Assembly: GCF_003319115.1 (NCBI RefSeq)
Contig: NZ_QOHF01000007.1
Span: 1 to 64,000 of the forward strand
Reading direction: 5' to 3'
Length of the DNA: 64,000 bases
Origin: Geodermatophilus sp. TF02-6
Lineage (GTDB): Bacteria; Actinomycetota; Actinomycetes; Mycobacteriales; Geodermatophilaceae
Each line of letters opens with the position of its first letter. The first letter of the stretch is position 1. The notes beneath the pieces were generated by a model. The model worked only from the letters and a program-made list of their open reading frames with translations. It was not told the DNA's origin and did not search any database. A program made the position numbers and the translations under genes. Shown here piece by piece: positions 23,743 through 31,833 of this stretch.

Positions 23743-24996
23743 TCAGAACGCCGAGCGGGGCACACCCTGACCCGGGTCGATCCGCACCGGCCCGGACGCC
23801 GACGGCTCGACCGGGAAGTCGAAGATCCCGGTCGGCAGGTAGACCGTCGCGCAGGAGTTCGGGATGTCGACGACCCCCGACAGCCGGCCCTCGATGGGCG
23901 CCGCGCCGAGGATCATGTAGGCCTGCTCCGGCGTGTAGCCGAACCGGGTCAGGTAGTCGATCGCGTGCAGGCAGGCCCGCTGGTAGGACAGCTGGGAGTC
24001 CAGGTAGCGCTGCTCGCCGTCGAGGGTCACCGACGTCCCGGAGAAGGCCAGGTAGCGCTCGTACCGCGGCTCGACGTTGCCCGGGATGAAGATCGCGTTC
24101 TCCGCGACGCCGTAGGTCTGCATCCCGCCCTTGATGACGTCGACGTGCAGGTCGATGAAGCCGCCCATCTCGATGGCGCCGCAGAAGGTGATCTCGCCGT
24201 CGCCCTGGGAGAAGTGCAGGTCGCCCACGGACAGCTTCGCGCCCGGCACGAACACCGGGTAGAAGACCCGGCTGCCCTTGGAGAAGTTCTTGATGTCCTG
24301 GTTGCCGCCGTTCTCCCGAGGCGGCGCGGTGCGGGCGGCCTCGCCGGCGACCCGGTCGAACTCCGCACCGGACAGCGAGCCGAGGACGGCGTCCTGCGGC
24401 AGCGGCGGCAGGGCCAGCGGCGGTACCCGGTCGGGGTCGGTGGCGATCAGCGCGGCCTCCCGCCGGTTCCACGTGGCGAGCAGATCCGCCGAGGGCGCGG
24501 TGCCCATCAGCCCGGGGTGGACCAGCCCGGTGAACGACACCCCGGGCACGTGCCGGGAGGTCGCCGTCTGGCCGCGGAAGTCCCAGACCACCTTGTAGGC
24601 GTCGGGGAACTGCTCGGTGAGGAACCCGCCGCCGTTTCGCGTGGCGAAGATACCGGTGTAGCCCCAGCCCTGCCCGGCCAGCGGCCCGGAGTCCTCCTGC
24701 GGGATCGGCCCGACGTCGAGGATGTCGACCATCAGCAGGTCGCCGGGCTCGGCACCCTCCACCGCGATCGGCCCGCTCAGGCAGTGCACCCGTGACAGCG
24801 GCGCGTCCCGGACGTCGTCGGCGGAGTCGTCGTCGTGGATGGCCCCGTCGAACCACTCGCGGCAGTGCACCCGGAAGACGTCCCCCGGCCGCACCGTGAC
24901 CGCCGCCGGGATGTCGGGGTGCCACCGGTTGTGGCCGACGAGCTCCTGCTCGGTGAACCGCTTGGTGGAGTCGAGGGGGAACACGACGTCGGGCAC
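23743..24996 (-). CDS. fmdA: Formamidase/acetamidase
   Basis: 417 aa, the usual length of FmdA-type enzymes, which hydrolyse formamide or short aliphatic amides to the acid and ammonia in the cytoplasm. Recognisable blocks: HNRWHPDIPAAVTVRPGD, HCREWFDGAI, HCLSGPIAVEGAEPGDLL, FPGVSF-like VPGVSFTGLVHPGLMG, NGGNQDIKNFSKGSRVFYPV, FSQGDGEITFCGAIEMGG. fmdB starts upstream on the same strand and ends 15 bp before this ATG, so both are one operon, fmdB then fmdA. Likely role: nitrogen acquisition. Confidence 0.93.
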   Translation of the reverse strand: MPDVVFPLDSTKRFTEQELVGHNRWHPDIPAAVTVRPGDVFRVHCREWFDGAIHDDDSADDVRDAPLSRVHCLSGPIAVEGAEPGDLLMVDILDVGPIPQEDSGPLAGQGWGYTGIFATRNGGGFLTEQFPDAYKVVWDFRGQTATSRHVPGVSFTGLVHPGLMGTAPSADLLATWNRREAALIATDPDRVPPLALPPLPQDAVLGSLSGAEFDRVAGEAARTAPPRENGGNQDIKNFSKGSRVFYPVFVPGAKLSVGDLHFSQGDGEITFCGAIEMGGFIDLHVDVIKGGMQTYGVAENAIFIPGNVEPRYERYLAFSGTSVTLDGEQRYLDSQLSYQRACLHAIDYLTRFGYTPEQAYMILGAAPIEGRLSGVVDIPNSCATVYLPTGIFDFPVEPSASGPVRIDPGQGVPRSAF

Positions 24997-25011
24997 GGGG
25001 CACCTCCGGGG

Positions 25012-25290
25012 TCAGGGACGGGGCAGCCGGGCGAGCGCCGGGTTCGGCTCCGGCGGCGGGACACGTCGGGACGGCGGCGCGGCGACCACCGCGGGCTCGG
25101 TGGCGCTGCGCTCGGTGGCCTCGATCAGCGCCCGGGCGCGGGGCGACCCGAGCGACAACCGCGGCGCGGTGAAGACCCGCCGGGAGGGTGCGGCGCAGTC
25201 CGGGCAGGGCTCGGCCTCGGCGGCGGTGCCGATCGGCCGGGCGACCTCCAGCAGGCCGTGCTCGGGGCAGCGGTACTGGTAGACGGCCAC
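25012..25290 (-). CDS. fmdB: FmdB-type zinc-ribbon regulatory protein
   Basis: 92 aa from GTG 25290, after GGAGGAGG. Starts AVYQYRCPEHGLLEV, a family opening (YxYxC), followed by CPDC 21 residues later: a zinc ribbon with one His replacing a Cys (CPEH). The C-terminal tail is Ala/Pro rich. FmdB proteins accompany formamidase genes; regulation of fmdA is presumed from family name and position, not shown by sequence. Confidence 0.85.
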   Translation of the reverse strand: MAVYQYRCPEHGLLEVARPIGTAAEAEPCPDCAAPSRRVFTAPRLSLGSPRARALIEATERSATEPAVVAAPPSRRVPPPEPNPALARLPRP

Positions 25291-25459
25291 GGCGGCCTCC
25301 TCCCCCTCCGGCCGTGGCGGGGCGCGGGCACCGCCGTCCGGCTGCCGGCCGACCGTACCGGCTCCGGGCCGCCGTACTGCCGGCGTTCTCCGCGCTCTGC
25401 CGGCCGGACGGCAGGGCCCAGGGCGCCCACAGAGTCCGCAGGGAGCTGGCCGAGTCCGC

Positions 25460-25690
25460 CGCAGAGGCTGGGGGTGGCCGCGGTCGGCACCGCGCCGCGG
25501 TCGACGTTCGCCGGCATCGGCGAGGCGCACCAGGTCGTCGCCGCGCTGCGGGAGCTCGACCGGCCGGTCGAGTGCCTGGACCTGGCCGGGGAGGGGCACG
25601 CGTTCCGGCGGGCGGACTGCCGCAAGCTGCTGAACCGGACGACGCTGCGCTTCCTCACCACCGCGCTCGACGGGGCAGGAGCGCCGGACG
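25460..25690 (+). pseudogene. Remnant of a prolyl-oligopeptidase-type hydrolase C terminus
   Basis: Within the 465-bp gap between fmdB and the DUF1810 gene, the + frame reads HQVVAALRELDRPVECLDLA then GEGHAFRRADCRKLLNRTT, which is the end of an S9/alpha-beta hydrolase (last strand, GEGHxF with the catalytic His, C-terminal helix). No N-terminal part is present. The rest of the gap shows no gene. Confidence 0.5.
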
Positions 25691-25755
25691 GACCGGGGAC
25701 ACCCGCCGAGGCGTCCCGACTTGCCCGGGAGCCCGCCGCGGCCGACCCTGCCCCC

Positions 25756-26178
25756 GTGGACGACCCCTTCGACCTCGAGCGGTTCGTGCGGGCCCAGGAC
25801 GGCGGGGTGTACGAGCAGGCGCTCTCCGAGCTGCGGGCCGGCGCGAAGCGCGGCCACTGGATGTGGTTCGTCTTCCCGCAGGTCGCCGGGCTGGGCCGCA
25901 GCCCGACCGCGCAGCACTACGCGATCTCCGGGCTGCCCGAGGCCCAGGCCCACCTCGACCACCCGGTGCTCGGTCCGCGGCTGGTGGAGTCCGCGCAGGC
26001 GCTGCTGGACCTGCCGGGCAGCGACCCGGTGCGGGTGCTCGGGCCGATCGACGCCGTGAAGCTGCGCTCGTCGATGACCCTGTTCGAGCGGGCCGAGCCG
26101 GAGGCCGCGGTGTTCGGGCAGGTGCTCGACCGGTACTTCGGCGGTGAGCGGGACGAGGCGACGGTGCGGCTGCTGTGA
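25756..26178 (+). CDS. DUF1810 family protein
   Basis: 140 aa from GTG 25756. Entire family pattern visible: DPFDLERFVRAQDGGVYEQA, AGAKRGHWMWFVFPQVAGLG, SPTAQHYAISGLPEAQAHL, LGPRLVESAQALLDL and IDAVKLRSSMTLFE. DUF1810 proteins are small, soluble and of unknown function. The frame continues upstream into the hydrolase remnant, so the start is taken at the first codon that fits the family. Confidence 0.88.
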   Translation: MDDPFDLERFVRAQDGGVYEQALSELRAGAKRGHWMWFVFPQVAGLGRSPTAQHYAISGLPEAQAHLDHPVLGPRLVESAQALLDLPGSDPVRVLGPIDAVKLRSSMTLFERAEPEAAVFGQVLDRYFGGERDEATVRLL

Positions 26179-26215
26179 ACGCGCGGGTCCGGCCGGCGAC
26201 GGGCAGGCTGTATCC

Positions 26216-27256
26216 GTGAGTCAGGACAACGGCGGCTCCGGGTACGTCACCGCGGGCCAGGAGTACCGACGCGACCAGAACTACGTCCCCGACCGGATCA
26301 CCGCCGACGGCTCGAGCGGCTGGCCGGTCGAGGCCGGCCGCTACCGGCTGGTCATCGCGCGGGCCTGCCCGTGGGCCAACCGGGCGGCGATCGTGCGCCG
26401 GCTGCTGGGCCTGGAGCCGGTGGTCTCCATGGGCATCTGCGGGCCGGTCCACGACGAGCGGTCGTGGACGTTCGACCTCGACCCCGGCGGCCGCGACCCG
26501 GTGCTCGGCTACGAGCGGCTGCAGGAGGCCTTCCTCGCCCGCTTCCCCGACTACGACCGCGGCATCACGGTGCCCGCGATGGTCGACGTCCCGAGCCGGC
26601 AGGTCGTCACCAACGACTTCATGCAGATGACGCTGGACTTCTCCACCGAGTGGACCGCGTTCCACCGCGACGGTGCACCCGACCTCTACCCGGAGAAGCT
26701 GCGCGACGAGATGGACCAGGTCATGCGCCGGGTCTACACCGAGGTCAACAACGGCGTGTACCGGTGCGGGTTCGCCGGCTCGCAGCAGGCCTACGACGAG
26801 GCCTACGAGCGGCTGTTCACCGCGCTGGACTGGCTCTCCGAGCGGTTGGCCGGGCAGCGCTACCTGATGGGCGAGACGATCACCGAGGCCGACGTCCGGC
26901 TGTTCACCACGCTGGCCCGCTTCGACGCCGTCTACCACGGCCACTTCAAGTGCAACCGGCAGAAGCTCACCGAGATGCCGGTGCTGTGGGCCTACGCCCG
27001 CGACCTGTTCCAGACCCCCGGCTTCGGCGACACCATCGACTTCCCGCAGATCAAGGAGCACTACTACGTCGTCCACGCCGACATCAACCCGACGCAGATC
27101 GTCCCGGTCGGGCCGGACACGTCGGGGTGGCTGACCCCGCACCACCGCGAGGAGCTCGGCGGCGCGCCGTTCGGCGACGGGACGCCGCCCGGGCCGGTGC
27201 CGCCCGACGAGGAGGTGCCCCCCGAGCACGGGCCCGGCGGCATCGGCCACCGCTGA
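26216..27256 (+). CDS. Glutathionyl-hydroquinone-reductase-like GST (ECM4/YqjG type)
   Basis: 346 aa from GTG 26216. N-terminal thioredoxin fold with the redox motif ACPWANRA (Cys about residue 52), VTNDFMQM cis-Pro region after VPAMVD, and an alpha-helical GST domain with YLMGETITEADVRLFTTL. This is the ECM4/YqjG group, which reduces glutathionyl-hydroquinones or halogenated quinols. Actinobacteria make mycothiol rather than glutathione, so the thiol partner is probably mycothiol; that is inference. The C-terminal 40 residues are Pro/Gly rich. Confidence 0.88.
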   Translation: MSQDNGGSGYVTAGQEYRRDQNYVPDRITADGSSGWPVEAGRYRLVIARACPWANRAAIVRRLLGLEPVVSMGICGPVHDERSWTFDLDPGGRDPVLGYERLQEAFLARFPDYDRGITVPAMVDVPSRQVVTNDFMQMTLDFSTEWTAFHRDGAPDLYPEKLRDEMDQVMRRVYTEVNNGVYRCGFAGSQQAYDEAYERLFTALDWLSERLAGQRYLMGETITEADVRLFTTLARFDAVYHGHFKCNRQKLTEMPVLWAYARDLFQTPGFGDTIDFPQIKEHYYVVHADINPTQIVPVGPDTSGWLTPHHREELGGAPFGDGTPPGPVPPDEEVPPEHGPGGIGHR

Positions 27257-27262
27257 CACCCC

Positions 27263-27323
27263 AGGCATGGGAAGCGATACGTGTATCTCCGGGCTGAGAA
27301 CGCAAGGATGGCTTCCCATGCCT
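27263..27323. terminator. Palindrome family 2, copy 1 (imperfect)
   Basis: Arms AGGCATGGGAAGC (27263-27275) and complement (27311-27323), with partly matching inner sequence. Located between convergent genes (GST + and AlaX -). Same arms as the copy at 29237-29303. Terminator role inferred from position. Confidence 0.6.
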
Positions 27324-27348
27324 GCCCACCCCGGGGACGGGAGCGCGG

Positions 27349-28089
27349 TCAGGCGATGCGCACCCGCAGCCGGCGGAAGCCGCGGCCCTTGTTCTCCATC
27401 TTGGTCACCTCGACCCGTCCCACCATCGCTGTCGAGGCGACGTGCGTGCCGCCGTCCGCCTGGGTGTCCAGGCCGACGATGTCGACGATCCGCACCACCT
27501 CGATGTCCGGCGGCAGCAGGTCGGTCGCCGTCCGGATGACGTCCGGGATGGCGAAGGCCTCCTCCCGCGGCAGGGTCTTCACCTCGATGCGGCGGTCGGC
27601 GGCGATCTCGGCGTTGACCGCCTCGGCGACCCGCTCCTTGAAGTCCGGCGGCACCTCGGCGAGGTCGAAGTCCATGCGCGCGGTCAGCGGCTCCATGTTG
27701 CCTCCGGTCACCAGGGCCCCGAAGTCGCGGAACACGACGCCGGTCAGCACGTGCAGGCCCGAGTGCGTGCGCATCAGCTGGGTGCGCCGCTCGTCGTCGA
27801 GCGCGCCGCGGACGGCGGTGCCGGCCGGGGGCACCGGGTCGCCCTCGACCGGGACGAGGTAGAGCTCGTCACCCTTGCGGGTGCCGGCGATCCGGGTGCG
27901 GACGCCGCCCCACAGCAGCACGCCCTCGTCCGGGGGCTGCCCGCCGCCGCCGGGGTAGAAGGCGCTGCGGTCGAGCACGATCCCCCGCTCGGGGTCGGCG
28001 GCGACGACCGTGGCGTCCCACTCGCGCACGGTCGCATCGGCCAGGTCGAGGCGGTGGGTGTGTCCGTGTCCGTCGCTCACCCCTCGCAT
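27349..28089 (-). CDS. AlaX-like alanyl-tRNA editing protein
   Basis: 246 aa. Matches the AlaRS/ThrRS second-additional-domain fold: FYPGGGGQPPDEG, RTHSGLHVL (first zinc-binding His pair) and ADGGTHVASTAMVG, where the usual Cys before GGTH is Asp. These free-standing domains hydrolyse mischarged Ser- or Gly-tRNA(Ala). ATG 28089 has a GGAG five bases upstream; GTG 28080 is possible. The loss of one zinc ligand could be tolerated, since some AlaX proteins vary there. Confidence 0.82.
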   Translation of the reverse strand: MRGVSDGHGHTHRLDLADATVREWDATVVAADPERGIVLDRSAFYPGGGGQPPDEGVLLWGGVRTRIAGTRKGDELYLVPVEGDPVPPAGTAVRGALDDERRTQLMRTHSGLHVLTGVVFRDFGALVTGGNMEPLTARMDFDLAEVPPDFKERVAEAVNAEIAADRRIEVKTLPREEAFAIPDVIRTATDLLPPDIEVVRIVDIVGLDTQADGGTHVASTAMVGRVEVTKMENKGRGFRRLRVRIA

Positions 28090-28138
28090 GTTGCTCCAGC
28101 CGGCCGGACGGCGGTGCGCACGCGGCCCCGCCGCAGGC

Positions 28139-28337
28139 TCACCCGCTCCGCCGCACGTGCCGTTCGGCGATCTCCCGGCCCGCGCCGACGGCCAGAGCCG
28201 CGGGGTGGACGGAGTCCGGGAGGTCGCACGCCTCCTCGTCGGAGGTGCCGAAGTCGCTCACGTCGTGCTCGGCGAGCAGTTCCCTGACCTGTTCCTCCAG
28301 CGGGGAGCCCGCGTGGTCCCGCCACCGCGACCCTCAT
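28139..28337 (-). pseudogene. Small gene frameshifted at its start
   Basis: ATG 28337 follows a very good ribosome site (GGAGGAG, 6-7 bases away), but its own frame gives unlikely Arg/Gly-rich protein. One base later the frame reads SRWRDHAGSPLEEQVRELLA followed by EHDVSDFGTSDEEACDLPD to a TGA at 28139, which looks like normal acidic coding sequence of about 60 aa. A single extra base after the ATG would explain this. No family recognised. A sequencing error is also possible. Confidence 0.45.
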
Positions 28338-28609
28338 CGCAGCTCCTCCCTCCCGCGTCGACGGCGACAGGGGCATCGTCCGCAGCCGGCCGGGCCGTGT
28401 ACACCCGGCAGCCGGGACTTCCTCGCCGCCGCCCCGCTGCGGCCGGCCGACGCCGTCCGCGCGGCGATCCACCCCGCTGCCGACCCGCGCCCGACCGCGG
28501 CGCGATCCCCCGTTGCCTCCGGCCGCGAGGACGAGGACCCTGGGCCGCGCGGCGATGCCGCAGGAGCACCGCCGTCTCGGACGAGCACGTCCAGGAGAGG
28601 AGCGGTGGC
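28338..28609. other. Intergenic region without a gene
   Basis: About 270 bp (520 bp counted from the AlaX start) with no convincing gene on either strand. The final 20 bp carry AGGAGAGGAGCGGTGGC, the leader of the second ABM-fold gene, nearly the same as the leader of the first copy at 1615-1627. Confidence 0.4.
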
Positions 28610-29230
28610 GTGTACGCGCGATCGACCACCATCCGCGGCAACCGACAGGCGATCGACGAGGGGATCGGCTACGTCCGCGACGAGGTGATGCCCGCCGTCC
28701 AGCGGATGGAGGGCTGCGTCGGCCTGTCGATGCTCACCGACCGGGAGAGCGGCCACTGCATCGTCACGACGTCCTGGCGCGACCAGGAGGCGATGCACGC
28801 CAGCGCGGAGGGTGTCCGCCCGTTGCGCGACCGGGCGGCCGAGGTCTTCGGCGGCCAGCCCGAGGTGCACGAGTGGGAGGTCGCCGTGATGCACCGGGTG
28901 CACGAGGCACACCACGGCGCCTGCACCCGGGTCACCTGGATCCGCGGCGACCCCGACTCGATGGACCGTGCACTCGACGCCTACCGGATGAGCCTCGTCC
29001 CCCGGCTCGAGGACCTCCAGGGGTTCTGCAACGTCAGCCTCATGACGCACACCGCCGAGGGCATGGCCGTCACGGCCGTCACCTACGACAGCCACCAGGA
29101 CATGGCCGACACCCGCCAGCAGGCCCGGGCGCTGCGCGACGAGTTCGCACCCGCGCTGGGCGTCGCCGTCACCGACATCGCCGAGTTCGACCTCGTCCTG
29201 GCCCACCTGCGGGTGCCCGAGACCGCCTGA
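28610..29230 (+). CDS. Tandem ABM-fold protein, copy 2
   Basis: 206 aa from GTG 28610; aligns end to end with the protein at 1628-2251 (both begin xARSTxIxGN, share GIxYVRDEVxPAxQ, GLSMLTDRxSGxCIV, and end HLRxPET plus one residue). Two ABM-like halves as in copy 1. In the second half this copy has SLMTHTAEGMAVTAVT where copy 1 has SMLVDRRNGRTVSVTS. Followed by a strong palindrome (29237-29303) before the convergent acyl-CoA dehydrogenase gene. Confidence 0.8.
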   Translation: MYARSTTIRGNRQAIDEGIGYVRDEVMPAVQRMEGCVGLSMLTDRESGHCIVTTSWRDQEAMHASAEGVRPLRDRAAEVFGGQPEVHEWEVAVMHRVHEAHHGACTRVTWIRGDPDSMDRALDAYRMSLVPRLEDLQGFCNVSLMTHTAEGMAVTAVTYDSHQDMADTRQQARALRDEFAPALGVAVTDIAEFDLVLAHLRVPETA

Positions 29231-29236
29231 CCGCGG

Positions 29237-29303
29237 GCCGGGCATGGGAAGCGATACGTGCGTTCTCGGGCTGCAGACGCACGTATCGCTTCCCATGCCC
29301 GGC
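29237..29303. terminator. Palindrome family 2, copy 2 (27-bp perfect arms)
   Basis: Perfect 27-bp inverted repeat (29237-29263 and 29277-29303) around a 13-nt loop, core GGGCATGGGAAGCGATACGT. It begins 6 bp after the ABM gene and ends 9 bp before the stop of the convergent acyl-CoA dehydrogenase gene, so it can terminate both. Confidence 0.8.
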
Positions 29304-29312
29304 CGGTGGCGC

Positions 29313-30383
29313 TCAGACCACCCGGGTCAGGGCGGGCCACAGGTCGTCGGCGCCGTCGGCGAGCAGGCCGGCGCCGAGCACCCTCGACCAGGTCAGCTCC
29401 GAGCCGGCCTCGTCGCGCCACGACCACAGGCGGCGGGTGAGGTGGTGCAGCCGGTGCTCCTGGGTGAAGCCGATGGCGCCGTGCACCTGGTGGGCCAGCC
29501 GGGCGACGACCTCGACCGCGGCTCCGGCGCGCACCTTGGCCGCCGCGGCGGCCAACACGGCGTCCTCCCCCCGCTCCAGGGTCTGCACGGCGGCGTCGAC
29601 CAGCGCGCTGACCGCGGTGACCTCGCCGGCCATCTCGGCCAGCTCCATCTGGATCGCCTGGAACCGGCCCAGCGGCCGGCCGAACTGCTCGCGCTCGCCG
29701 GCGTAGGCCACCGTCCAGGCCAGCACCTGCTCGCACGCCGCGGCCAGCTGCACCGCCCGGGCCAGCGCGTAGCGGGCCTTGACCTCGCCGGCCTGGGCGT
29801 CGGTGAGCAGCGCGCCGGTGGCCGGCACCTGGTCGAGGACCAGCGACCCGCGCGGCTCCCCGGCCAGGTTCGCCGCGGACGTCGCCTCCAGCGCCGAGGC
29901 GTCGACCAGCGCCAGCACCGACCCGTCGACCGCCTCGGGTCCGCGCGCCAGGACGGCGACGTGCCGCGCGACCCCCGCCCACGCGAGGTCGGTCGCCGCA
30001 CCGCCCAGCGTGAACCGCCCCGGCCCGTCGCCGTCGTCGGACGGGGCGGCGGTGACCATGTCGGCCACCGCGACGGTGAGCGGCTCCTCGACCGGCGGCA
30101 GCTCCAGGCCGTGCGCCACCAGCGCCGGACCGGCGACCAGCAGCTGCTCGGCGACCGGCACCGCCGCCGCACCCGCGGCCAGGGTGCGGACGACGGCGAC
30201 CGCGTCGGCCAGCTCGCCGCCGGACCCGCCGGCCTCCTCGGGCAGCCCGACCCCGGTCAGCCCGGCCTCGGCCAGGGTGGCCCACAGGCCGGCGTCCCAC
30301 GGCCGCTCGGGCGTGAGGACGAACGGCTCGTGGCCGGCGAGGATGTCCCGGACGGTCTCGACCACCAGGTCCTGGTCGCTCAT
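29313..30383 (-). CDS. Acyl-CoA dehydrogenase (short form)
   Basis: 356 aa. Opens with a poorly conserved N-terminal helix domain (GLTGVGLPEEAGGSGGELAD is the recognisable family block); the C-terminal domain carries AGEREQFGRPLGRFQAIQMELAEM and ARLAHQVHGAIGFTQEHRLH, typical ACAD blocks. The central FAD/substrate motif region is weak (TLGGAATDLAWAGVAR), as in the small subunits of heteromeric FadE pairs. It lies 76 bp downstream of a second, canonical ACAD, so the two probably form an alpha2beta2 enzyme as in actinobacterial sterol or side-chain degradation; the heteromer is inferred. Confidence 0.85.
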   Translation of the reverse strand: MSDQDLVVETVRDILAGHEPFVLTPERPWDAGLWATLAEAGLTGVGLPEEAGGSGGELADAVAVVRTLAAGAAAVPVAEQLLVAGPALVAHGLELPPVEEPLTVAVADMVTAAPSDDGDGPGRFTLGGAATDLAWAGVARHVAVLARGPEAVDGSVLALVDASALEATSAANLAGEPRGSLVLDQVPATGALLTDAQAGEVKARYALARAVQLAAACEQVLAWTVAYAGEREQFGRPLGRFQAIQMELAEMAGEVTAVSALVDAAVQTLERGEDAVLAAAAAKVRAGAAVEVVARLAHQVHGAIGFTQEHRLHHLTRRLWSWRDEAGSELTWSRVLGAGLLADGADDLWPALTRVV

Positions 30384-30459
30384 CGCAGTACTCCCTGGCT
30401 CGACTCCGCGCTCGCTCCACTCCTCGCTCGTTCCTCGCTGCGATGCTCACTCGCTGTCG

Positions 30460-31626
30460 TCATCGCAGCCCCAGTCCGCGTGCCACGATCCCGCGCAGGA
30501 TCTCGTTGGTCCCACCCCGCAGCGTGTAGCCCGGCGCGTGCAGCTGCGCCTCGGCCAGCGCCCGGCCGAGCGGGTCCGGCGAGTCCAGCGACACGGGCAC
30601 CTCGACCACCCGGCGGACCTCGTCGACCAGGTCGGCCTCGAACGTCGTCCCGACGTCCTTCACCAGGGCGGCGGGGATGTCGGGCAGCTCGCCGCGGTCG
30701 AGGGCCGCGGCGATCCGCAGCGACAGCTGCCGCAGCGCCAGCAGCCGCGCGCTCACCCGCCCCAGGGTCGCCAGCTGGGCGGCGTCGCCGGAGTCGGCCG
30801 CGCGCCGGGCGAACTCGGCCAGCAGCGGGTAGGTCGACAGGAACCGCTCCGGCCCGGACCGTTCGAACGCCAGCTCCGCGGTCACCTGGTGCCAGCCGGC
30901 GCCCTCCTCGCCGAGCAGCATGTCGCCGGGGACGACGACGTCGTCGAAGACCACCTCGTTGAAGTGGTGCCCGCCGTCGAGGATGCGGATCGGGTTGACC
31001 GTGACGCCCGGCAGCGACAGGTCGACCAGCAGCTGGGTCAGCCCCTGGTGCTTGCCCCGCGGCCCCTCCCCGGGCGGCCCGCTGCGCACCAGCACGATCG
31101 CGTAGTGCGCGTGGTGGGCGTTCGACGTCCAGACCTTGGCGCCGTTGACCACCCAGTCGCCGCCGTCGTCGCGGCGGGCGCGGGTGCGGATGGAGGCCAG
31201 GTCGGAACCGGAGTCCGGCTCGCTCATGCCGATGACGAAGAAGCACTCGCCCGCCGCGATCCGCGGCAGGATCGCCCGCCGCTGCGCCTCGGTGCCGTAG
31301 CGCAGCAGGTTCGGCCCCGACTGGCGGTCGGCGATCCAGTGCGCGGCCACCGGGGCACCTGCGGCCAGCAGCTCCTCGGTGACCGCGTAGCGCTCCATCG
31401 CCGAGCGCTCGTGCCCGCCGTACTCCTTGGGCCAGGTCATCCCCAGCCAGCCCCGCTCCCCCAGCTTCCGGGAGAACGCCGGGTCGACGCCCGAGAGCCA
31501 GGTGTCGACGTGCGTGGTGAACGTGCCCGCGGCCAGCTCGGCGGCGAGGAACTCGCGGACCTGCGCCCGCACCTCCTCCGCGGCCTCGGACGGTGGCGCG
31601 GGCGCCAGGGTCAGCGAGCTGTTCAT
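30460..31626 (-). CDS. Acyl-CoA dehydrogenase (canonical form)
   Basis: 388 aa. All ACAD blocks visible: RGWLGMTWPKEYGG, GMSEPDSGSDLASIRTRA (FAD-binding), WVVNGAKVWTSNAHHAHYAI, FNEVVFDDVVVP, ELAFERSGPERFLSTYPLL, and YTLRGGTNEILRGIVARGLG. Oxidises an acyl-CoA to enoyl-CoA with electrons to ETF. First gene of a two-gene ACAD operon. Its substrate is unknown; the partner gene suggests a bulky acyl chain. Confidence 0.9.
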   Translation of the reverse strand: MNSSLTLAPAPPSEAAEEVRAQVREFLAAELAAGTFTTHVDTWLSGVDPAFSRKLGERGWLGMTWPKEYGGHERSAMERYAVTEELLAAGAPVAAHWIADRQSGPNLLRYGTEAQRRAILPRIAAGECFFVIGMSEPDSGSDLASIRTRARRDDGGDWVVNGAKVWTSNAHHAHYAIVLVRSGPPGEGPRGKHQGLTQLLVDLSLPGVTVNPIRILDGGHHFNEVVFDDVVVPGDMLLGEEGAGWHQVTAELAFERSGPERFLSTYPLLAEFARRAADSGDAAQLATLGRVSARLLALRQLSLRIAAALDRGELPDIPAALVKDVGTTFEADLVDEVRRVVEVPVSLDSPDPLGRALAEAQLHAPGYTLRGGTNEILRGIVARGLGLR

Positions 31627-31833
31627 ACCGTGCGACTCCCCACCTCGGTGTGGCCTGTCCTCCCCGGTTCTACAGGGGCGCCGGGCACCGCGCCCACCGG
31701 GTCGAGCTCCTCCCCCGCGGTCACGGGCGCCCGGTCGACCCGGACGGCGTGCCCGCGCGGGTCGCCGGCGACCACCCCCTGACCACCCCGGCGGGGCCGA
31801 GCAGGGGTGGGGCGCCGGGAGCAGGAGGCGGCG

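Noticed and set aside
30384-30459. Possible small ORF MTTASEHRSEERARSG in the spacer between the two ACAD genes
   Set aside because: Encoded by the repetitive CGAGCGAG-type spacer common between actinobacterial genes; not considered a gene.
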